Positions 28,780-38,091 are shown, counted from the stretch's first letter. The stretch: DNA of 64,000 nt from Methylorubrum thiocyanatum (GCA_014138645.1 JACJIB010000012.1:51444-115443), one strand, 5' to 3'. Numbers and translations: made by a program. Notes: generated by a model not told the origin, from the sequence alone.

Positions 28780-30350
28780 GCGCCGACGACCTGACCCCGC
28801 GCCAGACCGAGGATGTGCTCCATCCGGAGGTGCGCGCCCCCTCCGACGAAAGCGAGCGCGGCCCCGGCGGCGACCGGCTCCAGCACGCGGAGGCCGCCTC
28901 GAAGCCGATCCGCGCCGACGCCCCCCGCGAGCCGCAGCCCCGCGGCGCCAAGGTGCGCGGAAATCGGCCGATCGATCAGGCGGAGGCCGCCGAGCGCTTC
29001 CTCGCGGCGCCGCTGCATCAGAAGGCTCATGACGAGCGCCTTTGGGACGTGCGCCGCAAGCGCGATGTCGCCGCCCACGGCATCCCCGAATGGGAGGAGC
29101 TTCGCGAACTCGCCTCGCAGATCAAGACGCACACGCTGACCCATCTCGACCACTACCTCGAACAGTTCGAGGCGGCGGCGCGGGCCAACGGCGTCCATGT
29201 CCACTGGGCCGAGGATGGGGCGGACCACAACCGCATCGTCCTCGACATCCTGCGGAAGCACGGCGCCAAGTCGCTGGTGAAGTCGAAGTCGATGCTCACC
29301 GAGGAATGCGGCTTCCGCCACTTCATGGCCGCCCACGACATCGACGTGATCGAGACCGATCTCGGCGAGCGCATCCAGCAGCTCGACGAGGAGGAGCCGA
29401 GCCACGTGGTGATGCCGGCGGTCCACAAGACCCGCCTCGACGTCGCCGACGTGTTCGCGCGGACGCTCGGCACCGATCCCGACAACGACGACGCCCACTA
29501 CCTCGCCGAGAGCCAGCGCGAGACGACCCGTCCGCTGATCCTCAAGGCCGATGCGGGGCTGACCGGCTGCAACTTCGCCATCGCCGAGACCGGCACGGTC
29601 GTCACCTGCACCAACGAGGGCAATGCCGACCTCTCCGGCAACGTGCCGCCGCTGCAGATCCACTCCATCGGCATCGAGAAGATCATCCCCAAGGTCGAGC
29701 ATCTCGGCGTGTTCATCCGCCTGCTGTCGCGCTCGGCTCTCGGTTCGCCGATCACCCAGTACACCTCGCATTTCCGCGGGCCGCGGCCCGGCACCGAGAT
29801 GCACATGGTGCTGGTCGATAACGGCCGCTCCGAGCGGCTGGCGATGGAGGAGTTCTGGACCTCGCTCAAATGCATCCGCTGCGGCGCCTGCATGAACACC
29901 TGCCCGGTCTACCGGCGCTCGGGCGGCCTCTCCTACGGCGCCACCTATTCCGGTCCGATCGGGCTCATCATCGACCCGACCTTCAACAAGCGGAAATACT
30001 CGACCCTGCCGTTCTCCTCGACCATGAACGGCTCCTGCACCAATGTCTGCCCGGTGAAGATCAACATTCACGAGCAGATCTTCGCATGGCGCAAGGTGCT
30101 GGCCGAGGAGCACCAGATCCCACTGCTGAAGCAGGGCATGATGAAGGCGGCCGGCGCCGTGCTGAGCCGGCCCGCCGCCTACCGCGCGGCGATCCAGACC
30201 GCCGATTCGGCCCTGCGCGTGCTGCCGCGCTTTGCCGTCTACAACCCGGCCAACACCTGGGGGAAGAAGCGTGAGATGCCCCAGGCGCCGCGCCAGAGCT
30301 TCCACGCGTGGTATCGCCAGAACCGGATGAAGAAGGGGACGGAGGCGTGA
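28776..30350 (+). CDS. lutB: Lactate utilization Fe-S protein LutB
   Basis: 524 residues. LUD domain core (about 100-330, with DAGLTGCNFAIAETGT) followed by ferredoxin-like 4Fe-4S motifs CIRCGACMNTCPVYRR (about 366-381) and CTNVCPVKI (about 421-429). It has an unusual N-terminal extension of about 60 charged residues before the typical core, longer than Bacillus LutB. Start coupled to the lutA stop; its stop overlaps the lutC start. Confidence 0.94.
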   Translation: MSADDLTPRQTEDVLHPEVRAPSDESERGPGGDRLQHAEAASKPIRADAPREPQPRGAKVRGNRPIDQAEAAERFLAAPLHQKAHDERLWDVRRKRDVAAHGIPEWEELRELASQIKTHTLTHLDHYLEQFEAAARANGVHVHWAEDGADHNRIVLDILRKHGAKSLVKSKSMLTEECGFRHFMAAHDIDVIETDLGERIQQLDEEEPSHVVMPAVHKTRLDVADVFARTLGTDPDNDDAHYLAESQRETTRPLILKADAGLTGCNFAIAETGTVVTCTNEGNADLSGNVPPLQIHSIGIEKIIPKVEHLGVFIRLLSRSALGSPITQYTSHFRGPRPGTEMHMVLVDNGRSERLAMEEFWTSLKCIRCGACMNTCPVYRRSGGLSYGATYSGPIGLIIDPTFNKRKYSTLPFSSTMNGSCTNVCPVKINIHEQIFAWRKVLAEEHQIPLLKQGMMKAAGAVLSRPAAYRAAIQTADSALRVLPRFAVYNPANTWGKKREMPQAPRQSFHAWYRQNRMKKGTEA

Positions 30351-30952
30351 GCGCCCGCGACGCCATCCTCGCCCGGCTCAAGGCCAACCGCCCGGCCGGC
30401 GAGTTCCCGCTGCCCGACGTGCCGACCTTCGCGCCGCTCGTCGGCGAGGACTGGGTCACCGAGTTCGCAGAGCGCCTGGGCAAGATGGGCGGGCGCGTCG
30501 AGCGCGCCGGCAGCCCGGCGGATCCCTTCGCGCCGGTGCGGTCGCGCCTCAGCGGCGCAGCGGTGATCGCGTCCGCCGTGCCGGAATTCGCAGGCAACCG
30601 CGACCTGGCCGCGATCACCGGACCGACCGAGGTCAACGACGTCGATGTGGCGATCGTCCGTGCGCGCTTCGGCGTAGCCGAGACCGGCTCGGTTCTGTTC
30701 ACGCAGGACGACCTGATCGTGAACGCGGTGGCCTATCTCGCACAGCACCTAATCGTCCTGCTCGACCCCGCCGACATCGTCGTGAACATCCAGGCCGCCT
30801 ATCAACGGCCGGAGTTCGGTCAGGCGTCCTATGCGGTGCTCCATACCGGCCCGTCCGCCACGGCCGACATCGAAGGTGTGCTGATCCACGGCGCACAGGG
30901 CGTGCGATCGCTGACCGTGCTCATGCTGCCGCGCAAAAAACGAGCAGCCTGA
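30347..30952 (+). CDS. lutC: Lactate utilization protein LutC
   Basis: 201 residues from a GTG overlapping the lutB stop, with GGAGG immediately upstream. LUD domain: motif VRARFGVAETGSVLF and late motif VLHTGPSATADIEGVLIHGAQGVRSLTV (shown split: TGPSATADIEG, HGAQGVRSL). Third subunit of the LutABC L-lactate oxidation complex. Confidence 0.93.
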   Translation: MSARDAILARLKANRPAGEFPLPDVPTFAPLVGEDWVTEFAERLGKMGGRVERAGSPADPFAPVRSRLSGAAVIASAVPEFAGNRDLAAITGPTEVNDVDVAIVRARFGVAETGSVLFTQDDLIVNAVAYLAQHLIVLLDPADIVVNIQAAYQRPEFGQASYAVLHTGPSATADIEGVLIHGAQGVRSLTVLMLPRKKRAA

Positions 30953-31040
30953 AAGCGGAGCCGGACGGCGATTGGCGCGTTTGCGGCGAAATGCCCCGCT
31001 CGACCGGGGCGATATCCCCGCAAAATCCGGAGTTTCCCCC

Positions 31041-31901
31041 GTGCGCTTCAAGCTCGGTTGCAGCCTTGCCTATGAGGTCAAGGAGCCCACCACCTTCATC
31101 TTCAACGTCGAGGTCGCGCAGCTGCGGAGTCTCGACATCGCCAGCGAGTCCCTGACGCTGGCCCCGGACCTCGCGCGCCGCGTCTACGTCACGCCCGACC
31201 TCAAGAACCGCTATCTCGGGGTCAACGTGCAGCCGGGCCCGTTCTCGCTCGAGTACAAGGCCGAGGTGGAACTGACCGTCGTGCGGGCCGATCCCGAGAC
31301 GATCTCGGAAACGCCCGTTTCGGAACTGCCGCTCGATATCCTGCCCTTCCTGCTGCCGAGCCGCTTCGTCTCCTCCGACCGGCTCGCTGCTTTCGCCGAG
31401 GCCGAATTCGGACATCTGCCGAAGGGACATCGGCGGGTGAATGCGATCTGCAACTGGATCCACGACAACATCGCCTACCAGCGCGGCGCCAGCGACGGCG
31501 AGACGACGGCGGATGAGAGCCTGCTGAAGCGGGCGGGCGTGTGCCGCGACTTCGCCCATCTCGGCGCGGCCTTCTGCCGGGCGCTCGGCATCCCGGCCCG
31601 CTTCGTGAGCTGCTATGCCTACGGCTTGGTGCCGAGCGACTTCCATGCCGTGTTCGAGGCCTATCTCGACGGGCGCTGGTGGCTGTTCGACGCGACGCGC
31701 CAAGCCCATCTCGACGGACTCGTGCGCATCGGCATCGGCCGCGATGCGGCGGAGATCGCTTTCGCCACTCCCTATGGCGAGATGCAGTCGACCGGCATGG
31801 AGATCCGCATCGACCGCGCCGACGGTGGTCCGGAGCCGGCCGAGCGCACCGTCGATGCGATCTCGACCGAGGAGCCGGCGCCCCATGCGGGCGCCGTGTG
31901 A
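31041..31901 (+). CDS. Transglutaminase-like protein
   Basis: 286 residues from a GTG at 31041 (VRFKLGCSLAYEV); the frame continues upstream but loses family character. N-terminal beta-rich region, then a papain-like core: catalytic Cys in AGVCRDFAHLG, His in PSDFHAVFEAYL, Asp in WWLFDATRQ. It is a paralogue of the protein at 25293. Enzymatic function unknown; not obviously linked to lut, though it follows lutC by 88 bases. Confidence 0.87.
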   Translation: MRFKLGCSLAYEVKEPTTFIFNVEVAQLRSLDIASESLTLAPDLARRVYVTPDLKNRYLGVNVQPGPFSLEYKAEVELTVVRADPETISETPVSELPLDILPFLLPSRFVSSDRLAAFAEAEFGHLPKGHRRVNAICNWIHDNIAYQRGASDGETTADESLLKRAGVCRDFAHLGAAFCRALGIPARFVSCYAYGLVPSDFHAVFEAYLDGRWWLFDATRQAHLDGLVRIGIGRDAAEIAFATPYGEMQSTGMEIRIDRADGGPEPAERTVDAISTEEPAPHAGAV

Positions 31902-32020
31902 GCGCAACCCGAACCGGCATTCGCCTCCTGGCATCCGGCCCAAGGGTCACTGCTTCGGCGCTTAATGAAATTTTTTTCATGGCGGGCGGATTAAACGGCA
32001 TTATCGCTCGTCAATCCTAT

Positions 32021-32088
32021 GTTCCAGGTGAGCCTGGACGAATCTCCAAAACTTCGCCCGCCCGGCTTCCGCCGCGGCGGGCTTTTTT
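32021..32088 (+). ncRNA. Candidate small RNA or leader remnant ending in a terminator
   Basis: TCCAGG-TGAG-CCTGGA (32023-32038) is a 6-bp hairpin with a tetraloop. It is followed 18 bases later by a strong intrinsic terminator. No open frame is needed to explain it. It could be a small independent RNA. The promoter is not identifiable with confidence, so the 5' end is uncertain. Confidence 0.3.
32056..32088 (+). terminator. Strong Rho-independent terminator
   Basis: GCCCGCCCGGC - TTCC - GCCG(C)GGCGGGC, an 11-bp stem with one bulge and a T6 run. It lies 155 bases after the transglutaminase gene and 235 bases before rplM. Confidence 0.8.
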
Positions 32089-32322
32089 CGTTCGATCGCG
32101 CCGTGAGAGTGGGAACGACGTCGCGCCATATGTGTCGATGTATGCGGTATCAAAATACCGCATCGGCAAACGCCTTCAGAAGATTGCAGTTTTCTCGATA
32201 CTGGGTGTCCAGCGCGCCTTGACGCTGCCGCGAATCCCCCGTAGTGACCCTCCCGCACGCCGCTGCGTCCTCACCGACGCGGCGGCGCCTTGTTTCCAAC
32301 GTCACCGGCACGGGAATCGGCC

Positions 32323-32784
32323 ATGAAGACCACTTCGCTGAAGCCCGCCGACGTCGACAAGAAGTGGGTCGTGATCGACGCCGAGGGCCTCGTCGTGGGC
32401 CGTCTCGCTTCGATCGTGGCGATGCGCCTGCGCGGCAAGCACAAGGCCGCCTACACGCCCCACGTCGATTGCGGCGACCACGTCATCGTCATCAACGCGG
32501 ACAAGGTGAAGTTCACCGGCCGCAAGTACGACCAGAAGGTCTACTACCACCACACGGGCTATCCGGGCGGCATCAAGGAGCGCTCGGCCAAGTTCATCCT
32601 CGAGGGTCGGTTCCCCGAGCGTGTGGTCGAGAAGGCTGTCGAGCGCATGCTGCCCCGCGGCCCGCTCTTCCGCCAGATCCTCGGCCACCTGCGCGTCTAC
32701 AAGGGCTCCGAGCACCCCCACGAGGCCCAGCAGCCGCAGGCGCTCGACGTCGGCTCCCTCAACCGTAAGAACGTGAGCGCTTGA
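32323..32784 (+). CDS. rplM: 50S ribosomal protein L13
   Basis: 153 residues. Family motifs: [34 protein letters not shown] (shown split) and [13 protein letters not shown]. It precedes rpsI by two bases, the universal L13-S9 operon. Confidence 0.98.
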
Positions 32785-32786
32785 TC

Positions 32787-33272
32787 ATGGCGACCCTTCA
32801 GTCCCTCGCCGATCTCAATCGGGCGAACACCCAGACGAGCAACCCCGAGAACGAGGCGCCCGTCCACGTCCAGAAGCTGGACGCCCAGGGCCGTGCCTAC
32901 GCCACCGGCAAGCGCAAGGACGCGGTCGCCCGTGTCTGGATCAAGCCCGGCAACGGCACCGTGGTCGTCAACGGCCGCGCGGTCGAGACCTACTTCGCCC
33001 GTCCGGTGCTGCGCATGATCCTGCGCCAGCCGCTGGAGATCGTCGGCCGCGTCGACCAGTACGACATCACCGTCACGGTGAAGGGCGGCGGTCTCTCCGG
33101 TCAGGCCGGCGCCGTGCGCCACGGCCTGTCCAAGGCCCTGACCTACTACGAGCCGGAGCTGCGCTCGCCGCTCAAGCGCGAAGGCTTCCTGACCCGCGAC
33201 CCGCGCGTCGTGGAGCGCAAGAAGTACGGCCGCAAGAAGGCTCGCCGCAGCTTCCAGTTCTCGAAGCGCTAA
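32787..33272 (+). CDS. rpsI: 30S ribosomal protein S9
   Basis: 161 residues from the ATG at 32787. N-terminal extension of about 40 residues, then [18 protein letters not shown], the family signature [19 protein letters not shown], and the conserved C-terminus [12 protein letters not shown] reaching the decoding site. Confidence 0.98.
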   Translation: MATLQSLADLNRANTQTSNPENEAPVHVQKLDAQGRAYATGKRKDAVARVWIKPGNGTVVVNGRAVETYFARPVLRMILRQPLEIVGRVDQYDITVTVKGGGLSGQAGAVRHGLSKALTYYEPELRSPLKREGFLTRDPRVVERKKYGRKKARRSFQFSKR

Positions 33273-33296
33273 GGCGTTTCACGCATCACCGCTTAT

Positions 33297-33327
33297 CAAG
33301 GGGCGGGGCCGCGAGGCTCCGCCCTTT
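33297..33327 (+). terminator. Terminator after rpsI
   Basis: AAGGGGCGGGGCC - GCGA - GGCTCCGCCCTTT, a 12-bp stem with one bulge and a G-T pair followed by TTTCTCG. It ends the rplM-rpsI operon. Confidence 0.65.
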
Positions 33328-33357
33328 CTCGTTGTCCGGATATCGCGAGGCTGCCGC

Positions 33358-33735
33358 ATGAAGAGGGGAGGGAGCCCGGACCGGCCGCGCGACGGCCTGC
33401 CGCTGGACCGCCGCGCCGTCATCGCCGAAGCGCTGGCCCGGCTCGCCCCGCGCCTGCCGGATTTCGAGGCGGAGGCGGTGCTGGACCGGGCCCTGCGCAG
33501 CCCCGGCCTGCGCGGTGCGGTGCCGGAAACCGCCGCATGGCTCGCGCTGACCGCCTTCGCCCGGCACGCCTTCACCGAGTACGACAACCTGCTCGACGAA
33601 GGCTACGACCGCGACAGTGCCCGCCACTTCGTACTCGACGACATGAACGCCATGCTGGCCGAATGGGGCTGCCGCCGACGCGTCTCCGAAGAGGCCGAGA
33701 TCGAGGCCGGCGAGGACGATCTCCCGGAAGCGTGA
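33358..33735 (+). CDS. DUF2293 domain protein
   Basis: 125 residues. The conserved segment AWLALTAFARHAFTEYDNLLDEGYDRDSARHFVLDDMNAML is the DUF2293 signature (Y-D-x-L-L x-E-G-Y-D-R-x-x-A-R). Function unknown. It stands alone between rpsI and the Mop gene. Confidence 0.8.
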   Translation: MKRGGSPDRPRDGLPLDRRAVIAEALARLAPRLPDFEAEAVLDRALRSPGLRGAVPETAAWLALTAFARHAFTEYDNLLDEGYDRDSARHFVLDDMNAMLAEWGCRRRVSEEAEIEAGEDDLPEA

Positions 33736-33816
33736 GGGGGAAGTGTGCGGCCTCCGCTTGCCGGTTCGCCGTCGCTGGGGCACGGAGCCCCATCCTAACG
33801 GCAGAGGAAGTCACCC

Positions 33817-34026
33817 ATGAAGCTCAGCGCGCGCAACGTCCTCAAGGGCAAGGTCGTCTCGGTCGAGAAGGGCGCGACCGCGGCGCATGTGAAGATCGAG
33901 ATCGCCACCGGTCAGGTCGTCACCTCGGCGATCACCAACGAGTCGGTCGATGCCCTCGGGCTGAAGATCGGCGGCGAGGCTTATGCCGTGATCAAGAGCT
34001 CCGACGTCATCATCGCCGTCGACTGA
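33817..34026 (+). CDS. Mop-like molybdate-binding (TOBE domain) protein
   Basis: 69 residues, one TOBE/Mop domain: MKLSARNVLKGKVVSVEKG ... HVKIEIATGQVVTSAITNESV. Mop-type proteins bind and store molybdate or related oxyanions as hexamers in the cytosol. It has AGAGGAAG upstream. No mod genes are adjacent. Confidence 0.9.
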   Translation: MKLSARNVLKGKVVSVEKGATAAHVKIEIATGQVVTSAITNESVDALGLKIGGEAYAVIKSSDVIIAVD

Positions 34027-34045
34027 TTGCGGTCGCGAGCGGGGC

Positions 34046-34930
34046 TCAGCCCTCGATCGCCAATTCGATTCCGTGCCGGGCGGTCGCGCCCGGCGCGAGC
34101 CGGCGCTGCGAGTCCCGCTCCGCCAACTCGCCCTCGAAGCCGGCCCAGTCGGCGTGCCCGCTCCAGGCTTCCAGCGACAGGAACGGTGCCGTCGGCTTCG
34201 TCCAGACCGCGAGATGGGGAAAATCCTCCATCCGCATGGCGATGGTCCGGCCGCTCGGCGCGACGAACCGCATCATGCGGCTCTTCGCGTTAAGGAAGAC
34301 CAGGGCCTCGGTGAACAGGTCCGGATCGAGGTCGAGGCGCGCGCCGTCGAGGGGCAGGGGCCGCTCGCTGCGCACCAGCAACCCGCCAGCGCCGACCTCG
34401 GGCACGAAGGGCCGCTCCGCTGCCTCGAACAGAACCGCGTAGCCGCCTCCGGCGCGCCGCTCGCCCCCGGCGAAGGGCCAGGGAAAGGCCGGGTGGAAAC
34501 CGAGGGCGTAGGGCAGAGGAACCTCGCCCGGATTCTCGACCTCGATCGCGAAAGCGAGCCCGTTCGGTGTGATGCGGGCCTCGATCGTCAGCCGGAACGC
34601 GAAGGGGAAATGCGCCCGCGTCGCCTCGCTGTCGCTCAGGCGCAGGGACACCGCGTCCTCGCGCCGCGAGACAAGTGTGAACGGCAGGTCGCGGGCAAAG
34701 CCGTGCTGCGCCATCGGATAGCGCCGGCCCTCCACCTGCACATGGCCGCCGGAGGAGGCGCCGACGACGGGAAAGAGCCAGGGCGCGCTGCGATTCCAGT
34801 GCTCCGGATCGCCGTTCCAGAGATAGTCGCGGCCGTCCACCTGCCAGGAAACCGGCTCGGCCCCGCGCAATGCGATCCGCGCCGTGCTGCCGTCGCCCGC
34901 CCGGATCTCGACCGTCTCGTCCATCGCCAC
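34046..34930 (-). CDS. Aldose 1-epimerase family protein
   Basis: 294 residues, a beta-sandwich GalM-like fold. Recognisable parts: N-terminal GRDYLWNGDPEHWNRSAPWLFPVVG, shown split as YLWNGDPEHW and APWLFPVVG; ALGFHPAFPWP with the catalytic His; a Glu in EVENPGEVPLPY. It belongs to the YeaD/GalM-like group of putative hexose-phosphate or aldose mutarotases. Converges with the Mop gene. Confidence 0.88.
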   Translation of the reverse strand: MAMDETVEIRAGDGSTARIALRGAEPVSWQVDGRDYLWNGDPEHWNRSAPWLFPVVGASSGGHVQVEGRRYPMAQHGFARDLPFTLVSRREDAVSLRLSDSEATRAHFPFAFRLTIEARITPNGLAFAIEVENPGEVPLPYALGFHPAFPWPFAGGERRAGGGYAVLFEAAERPFVPEVGAGGLLVRSERPLPLDGARLDLDPDLFTEALVFLNAKSRMMRFVAPSGRTIAMRMEDFPHLAVWTKPTAPFLSLEAWSGHADWAGFEGELAERDSQRRLAPGATARHGIELAIEG

Positions 34931-34984
34931 CCCCGTGCGCCCACTGCTCCGCTTGGAAGCGATAGCCGGGCTGGGGCGAGACCG

Positions 34985-36775
34985 CTACCGGGCCGGTGCC
35001 GCGAGGGAGGCGTCGGGCAAAAGAGAATTCGCCGGATCCGCGATCACCTGCGCGGGCGGACCCGAGGCGACGATCCGGCCCTCCTCGACGACGTGGACCA
35101 TGTCGGCGTGGCGCAGCGAGGTGAGGCGGTGGGCGATCATGATGATCGTGCGCGTGCCGCCGAGCGCGCCGAGCGCGGCCATCACCGCCGCCTCGGTCTC
35201 GCCGTCGAGGGCGCTGGTCGCCTCGTCGAACACGATCACGTCAGGGTTGTGGTAGAGCGCGCGGGCGATACCGATCCGCTGGCGCTGGCCGCCGCTGAGC
35301 CGCGCCCCGCGCTCGCCCACGCCGGTCTCGTAGCCTTGGGACAGGGCCGCAATGAAGTCGTGCGCTCCGGCGAGCCGCGCGGCACGCTCCACCGCCGCCC
35401 GGTCGAGCCGCTCCGGGGTGATGCCCAGGGCGATGTTCTGAGCAATGCTGCCGTCGATCAGGAACACGTCTTGCGGCACGTAGCCGATCCGGTTCTGCCA
35501 CGCGGGCAGGCTGTCGGGATCGAGCGGACGGCCATCGATCAGGATGCGGCCTCGCGTCGGTGTCAGGATGCCGAGGATCAGCCCGACCAGGGTCGATTTG
35601 CCCGAGCCAGTGCGGCCGACGAGGCCGACCGTGGTGTGGGCGGGGATCGTCAGATCGATCCCGCGCAGGGTCGGGCGGCCGGGCTCGTAGTCGAAGGCGA
35701 CCGCCTCCAGGCGAATGTCTTGCGCAAAGGGCAGGCGCTCGGCTGTGCGGGACTGCTTCTGGCGCTCCCCCGCCAGCGCATCGACGATCAGGCGTACGCC
35801 CGGCAGGTGGAAGCGCAACTGCGAGACGGAGGTGAAGATGTTCTGGAAGGCCGGCAGCATGCGGTAGCCGGCAAAGGCGAACAGGCCGAGCAGCGGCAGC
35901 ATGCCGGCGGTGTCGATCCCTTGCGTCAGCGCGAACAGCACCACGGCGATCACGCCGCCGAAGGCGAGCGATTCGATGACGAAGCGCGGCAATTGCCCGG
36001 TGACGAGGCTGGAGGCGAGCGCCTGGGCATAGGAGCGGGCCGGCGCATCGAAGCCGGCGGTGAAGGTCTCCGCCCGGCCGTAGAGCTTGAGTTCGGTCAG
36101 CGCGCCGAAGGTCTCCTGGACCACCCGGTAGCGGCCCTCGTTGCCCGCGACGGCCCGCGTGCCCAGCCGGGCGAGCCGGGCGCGCATCACCAGATAGATC
36201 CCGACATAGAGCCCACCGAAGCCGCCGCCGAGGATCAGTGCGAGCCGCGGCTGGTAGGCGATCAGGAAGATCACGACGGCCAGGGCCGAGGCGCCGCGCG
36301 AGGCGATCACCATGGCCGGTGTGAGCACGCCGACCACGAGGCGGTCGGTCTCGCTCAGAACGTTCTTGGCGAGTTCCGCGCTGTTGGCATGGGCGAAGAA
36401 CAGACGCTCGCGATCGACGTAGCGGGCGAGCAGGCGCCGGGCGAAGCCGTAGCCCACGAGATGGGCGAACAGGAGCTGCGCATAGGCGAAGACGGCGTTG
36501 ACCGTGCTGGTGAGCAGGATCGCGGCGAGCGCGGCAAAGCCTGTGGCCAGCAGAAAGGCCCGGTCGTCGGCGAGGCCCAGGCCGTCGCGCAGGCTGCCGA
36601 GGAACGGGATCCGGGCCGCCGCGCCGGGATCGCCGACGAGCGTCAGGAAGGGCAGCACCGAGGCAACGCCGACCACTTCGAGCAGGGCCGCGACCCCGAG
36701 CCCGAGACCGAGCAGCGTCAGCCTCCGCCGGTCGCGCCGTCGCATCACCCGCAGGAGATCGAGGAGGGTCCTCAC
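34985..36775 (-). CDS. ABC transporter, fused permease and ATPase (MsbA/exporter type)
   Basis: 596 residues. Six-helix membrane domain (about 20-330) followed by a nucleotide-binding domain: Walker A VGRTGSGKST at about 384-393, signature LSGGQRQRIGIARAL near 490, Walker B VIVFDEATSALD and an H-loop MIAHRL. Half-transporter working as a dimer. The Arg-rich first 20 residues fit a cytoplasmic N-terminus. Substrate unknown; polysaccharide or lipid export is possible. Confidence 0.92.
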   Translation of the reverse strand: MRTLLDLLRVMRRRDRRRLTLLGLGLGVAALLEVVGVASVLPFLTLVGDPGAAARIPFLGSLRDGLGLADDRAFLLATGFAALAAILLTSTVNAVFAYAQLLFAHLVGYGFARRLLARYVDRERLFFAHANSAELAKNVLSETDRLVVGVLTPAMVIASRGASALAVVIFLIAYQPRLALILGGGFGGLYVGIYLVMRARLARLGTRAVAGNEGRYRVVQETFGALTELKLYGRAETFTAGFDAPARSYAQALASSLVTGQLPRFVIESLAFGGVIAVVLFALTQGIDTAGMLPLLGLFAFAGYRMLPAFQNIFTSVSQLRFHLPGVRLIVDALAGERQKQSRTAERLPFAQDIRLEAVAFDYEPGRPTLRGIDLTIPAHTTVGLVGRTGSGKSTLVGLILGILTPTRGRILIDGRPLDPDSLPAWQNRIGYVPQDVFLIDGSIAQNIALGITPERLDRAAVERAARLAGAHDFIAALSQGYETGVGERGARLSGGQRQRIGIARALYHNPDVIVFDEATSALDGETEAAVMAALGALGGTRTIIMIAHRLTSLRHADMVHVVEEGRIVASGPPAQVIADPANSLLPDASLAAPAR

Positions 36776-37166
36776 ACGGTCACCGGGCGAGAGAGGGGCT
36801 CAGGTCCGAGGGAAACGACGGGAAACCCGCCGCGTCGCTGGAACACGCATCGCGCCGCGGACCTGACGGCACCGGAGCGCTGCTTAAGTGGTTGATAGGA
36901 AACGGACCCTTGGGCCCGCCTGTATCTGGGTCCGGTCTCTAACACGGGGGGGCGAGGGGGCGTCAAGCGTAGCCGTGGCGCGAGGCCGCCGAGAGAGCGA
37001 ACCGAATCCGGGTCGGCCGGGTTGAAGAGGCCGGACTTGCGACGGAGGCGTCTGCCGGGGGAGCCACGCCGGGCGGGGGCTGTCCGCGGACATCGCAGGC
37101 TGCAAGAATTCGCGATGGCAGATTCGGACCGCTGGAACCGGAAGCTTGGCGTTACGTTCTGCAAGT
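36776..37166. other. Non-coding region
   Basis: 391 bases between the divergent ABC exporter and a secreted protein. Nothing recognisable; probable promoters on both sides. Confidence 0.4.
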
Positions 37167-37688
37167 ATGGAACACTATAGATCCGTCTTCGCGACTACCG
37201 CCATCATGGTTGTCGGCCTCGTTGCAGCCTCTCCGATCCTGAGGGCCGAGAATTCGGCTCCGGCAACGAAGGTGTCGGGCGCTTTCTCCAGCGCTGCCGT
37301 GAGTGACAGCGATCAGACTTGGGCGGATCCGCCCCGGCATACGGCGAGAACCGCTTCGATCTCCGCAGCGCAGGCGGGCCCGGCCGGTCCCGACGTCGCG
37401 GCGATCCCGAGGCCTGCCTCCTTCACCCTGCTTCCCCAGGAGACGACGGCCCTTCTGGCCGCGGCCGATTTCGGGAAGCCGGAGGCGGCGCAGAGGGTGC
37501 AGGCCGTGCGGCGCCACCGCGCCGCGAAGGTCGCGACCCGCGCCCGTTCCGCTCCGACCGCGGAAACGCCCGCCAGCGAGGCGCCGGCTTCCGCTGGGCA
37601 GGCTACCGCGACGCCGCCGCAGAAGGATGCGCGGATTGATCCGATCGGTGATCTGCTGCGCGGGCTCGGGATCGGCCTGGACAGCTGA
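37167..37688 (+). CDS. Probable secreted hypothetical protein
   Basis: 173 residues from the ATG at 37167. N-terminal signal peptide (MEHYRSVFATTAIMVVGLVA, cleavage near the Ala-Glu at 27-28). The mature part is Ala/Pro/Thr-rich with basic stretches (VQAVRRHRAAKVATR) and ends IDPIGDLLRGLGIGLDS. No family recognised. Low-complexity and probably disordered periplasmic. Confidence 0.65.
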   Translation: MEHYRSVFATTAIMVVGLVAASPILRAENSAPATKVSGAFSSAAVSDSDQTWADPPRHTARTASISAAQAGPAGPDVAAIPRPASFTLLPQETTALLAAADFGKPEAAQRVQAVRRHRAAKVATRARSAPTAETPASEAPASAGQATATPPQKDARIDPIGDLLRGLGIGLDS

Positions 37689-37798
37689 GGCGTCGCGAGA
37701 GCGCGCGACGGCCGGCCAATCTGCCGCACGGCACGCGCCACGGTTTCGGCTCGTTGGTCTTCAGGACGTCCCTGGACCCGTGCCGTGGAGCAACCGTC

Positions 37799-37897
37799 AT
37801 GATTCTCGCTGCCGCCATCATGCTGATCGGCGCCCTCGGCGCGATCGCCATCACCATCGCCGCACGGCCGAGTGCCGACCGGTTCCTCAAATGGTGA
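37799..37897 (+). CDS. Tiny membrane protein (32 aa), tandem copy 1
   Basis: An ATG opens a 32-residue frame: one hydrophobic helix (ILAAAIMLIGALGAIAITIA) and a short C-terminus ending ADRFLKW then TGA. GTGGAG lies about ten bases upstream. A similar tiny frame follows 101 bases later with the same kind of ending. No known family. Confidence 0.5.
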   Translation: MILAAAIMLIGALGAIAITIAARPSADRFLKW

Positions 37898-37998
37898 TCA
37901 GGCGGAGAAGGCGTTCGCGCGTTTCGCGCGCCCCGGATTGAAACTTGCTTAGCTCGGCTCGCGTTATGGCTGCGAAGAGATGACGCGGAGGCCGTTCA

Positions 37999-38091
37999 GT
38001 GGCTGCGATGGTGATGATGGCGGGAGTGGTCGGCGCGGCGGGCACGCTGATCTGCCTGATGCCGCGGCTCGATTCCTTCTTCGAATGGTGA
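37999..38091 (+). CDS. Tiny membrane protein (27-30 aa), tandem copy 2
   Basis: A GTG (37999) with GGAG ten bases upstream, or the ATG at 38008, opens a frame with a hydrophobic helix (MVMMAGVVGAAGTLICLM) and an ending LDSFFEW followed by TGA. The two tiny frames share the terminal pattern D-x-F-[LF]-[KE]-W-stop. Confidence 0.5.
   Translation: MAAMVMMAGVVGAAGTLICLMPRLDSFFEW

Larger units (their letters stand above)
31902..32322. other. Non-coding region upstream of rplM
   Basis: 421 bases. It holds the hairpin/terminator pair described separately, an AT-rich palindrome (ATGAAATTTTTTTCAT around 31965-31980), and presumably the rplM-rpsI promoter. No convincing gene is seen. Confidence 0.5.

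Noticed and set aside
34073-36895. 940-codon plus-strand frame opposite the epimerase and ABC exporter
   Set aside because: Spans two recognised minus-strand genes and their gap; composition is typical antisense.
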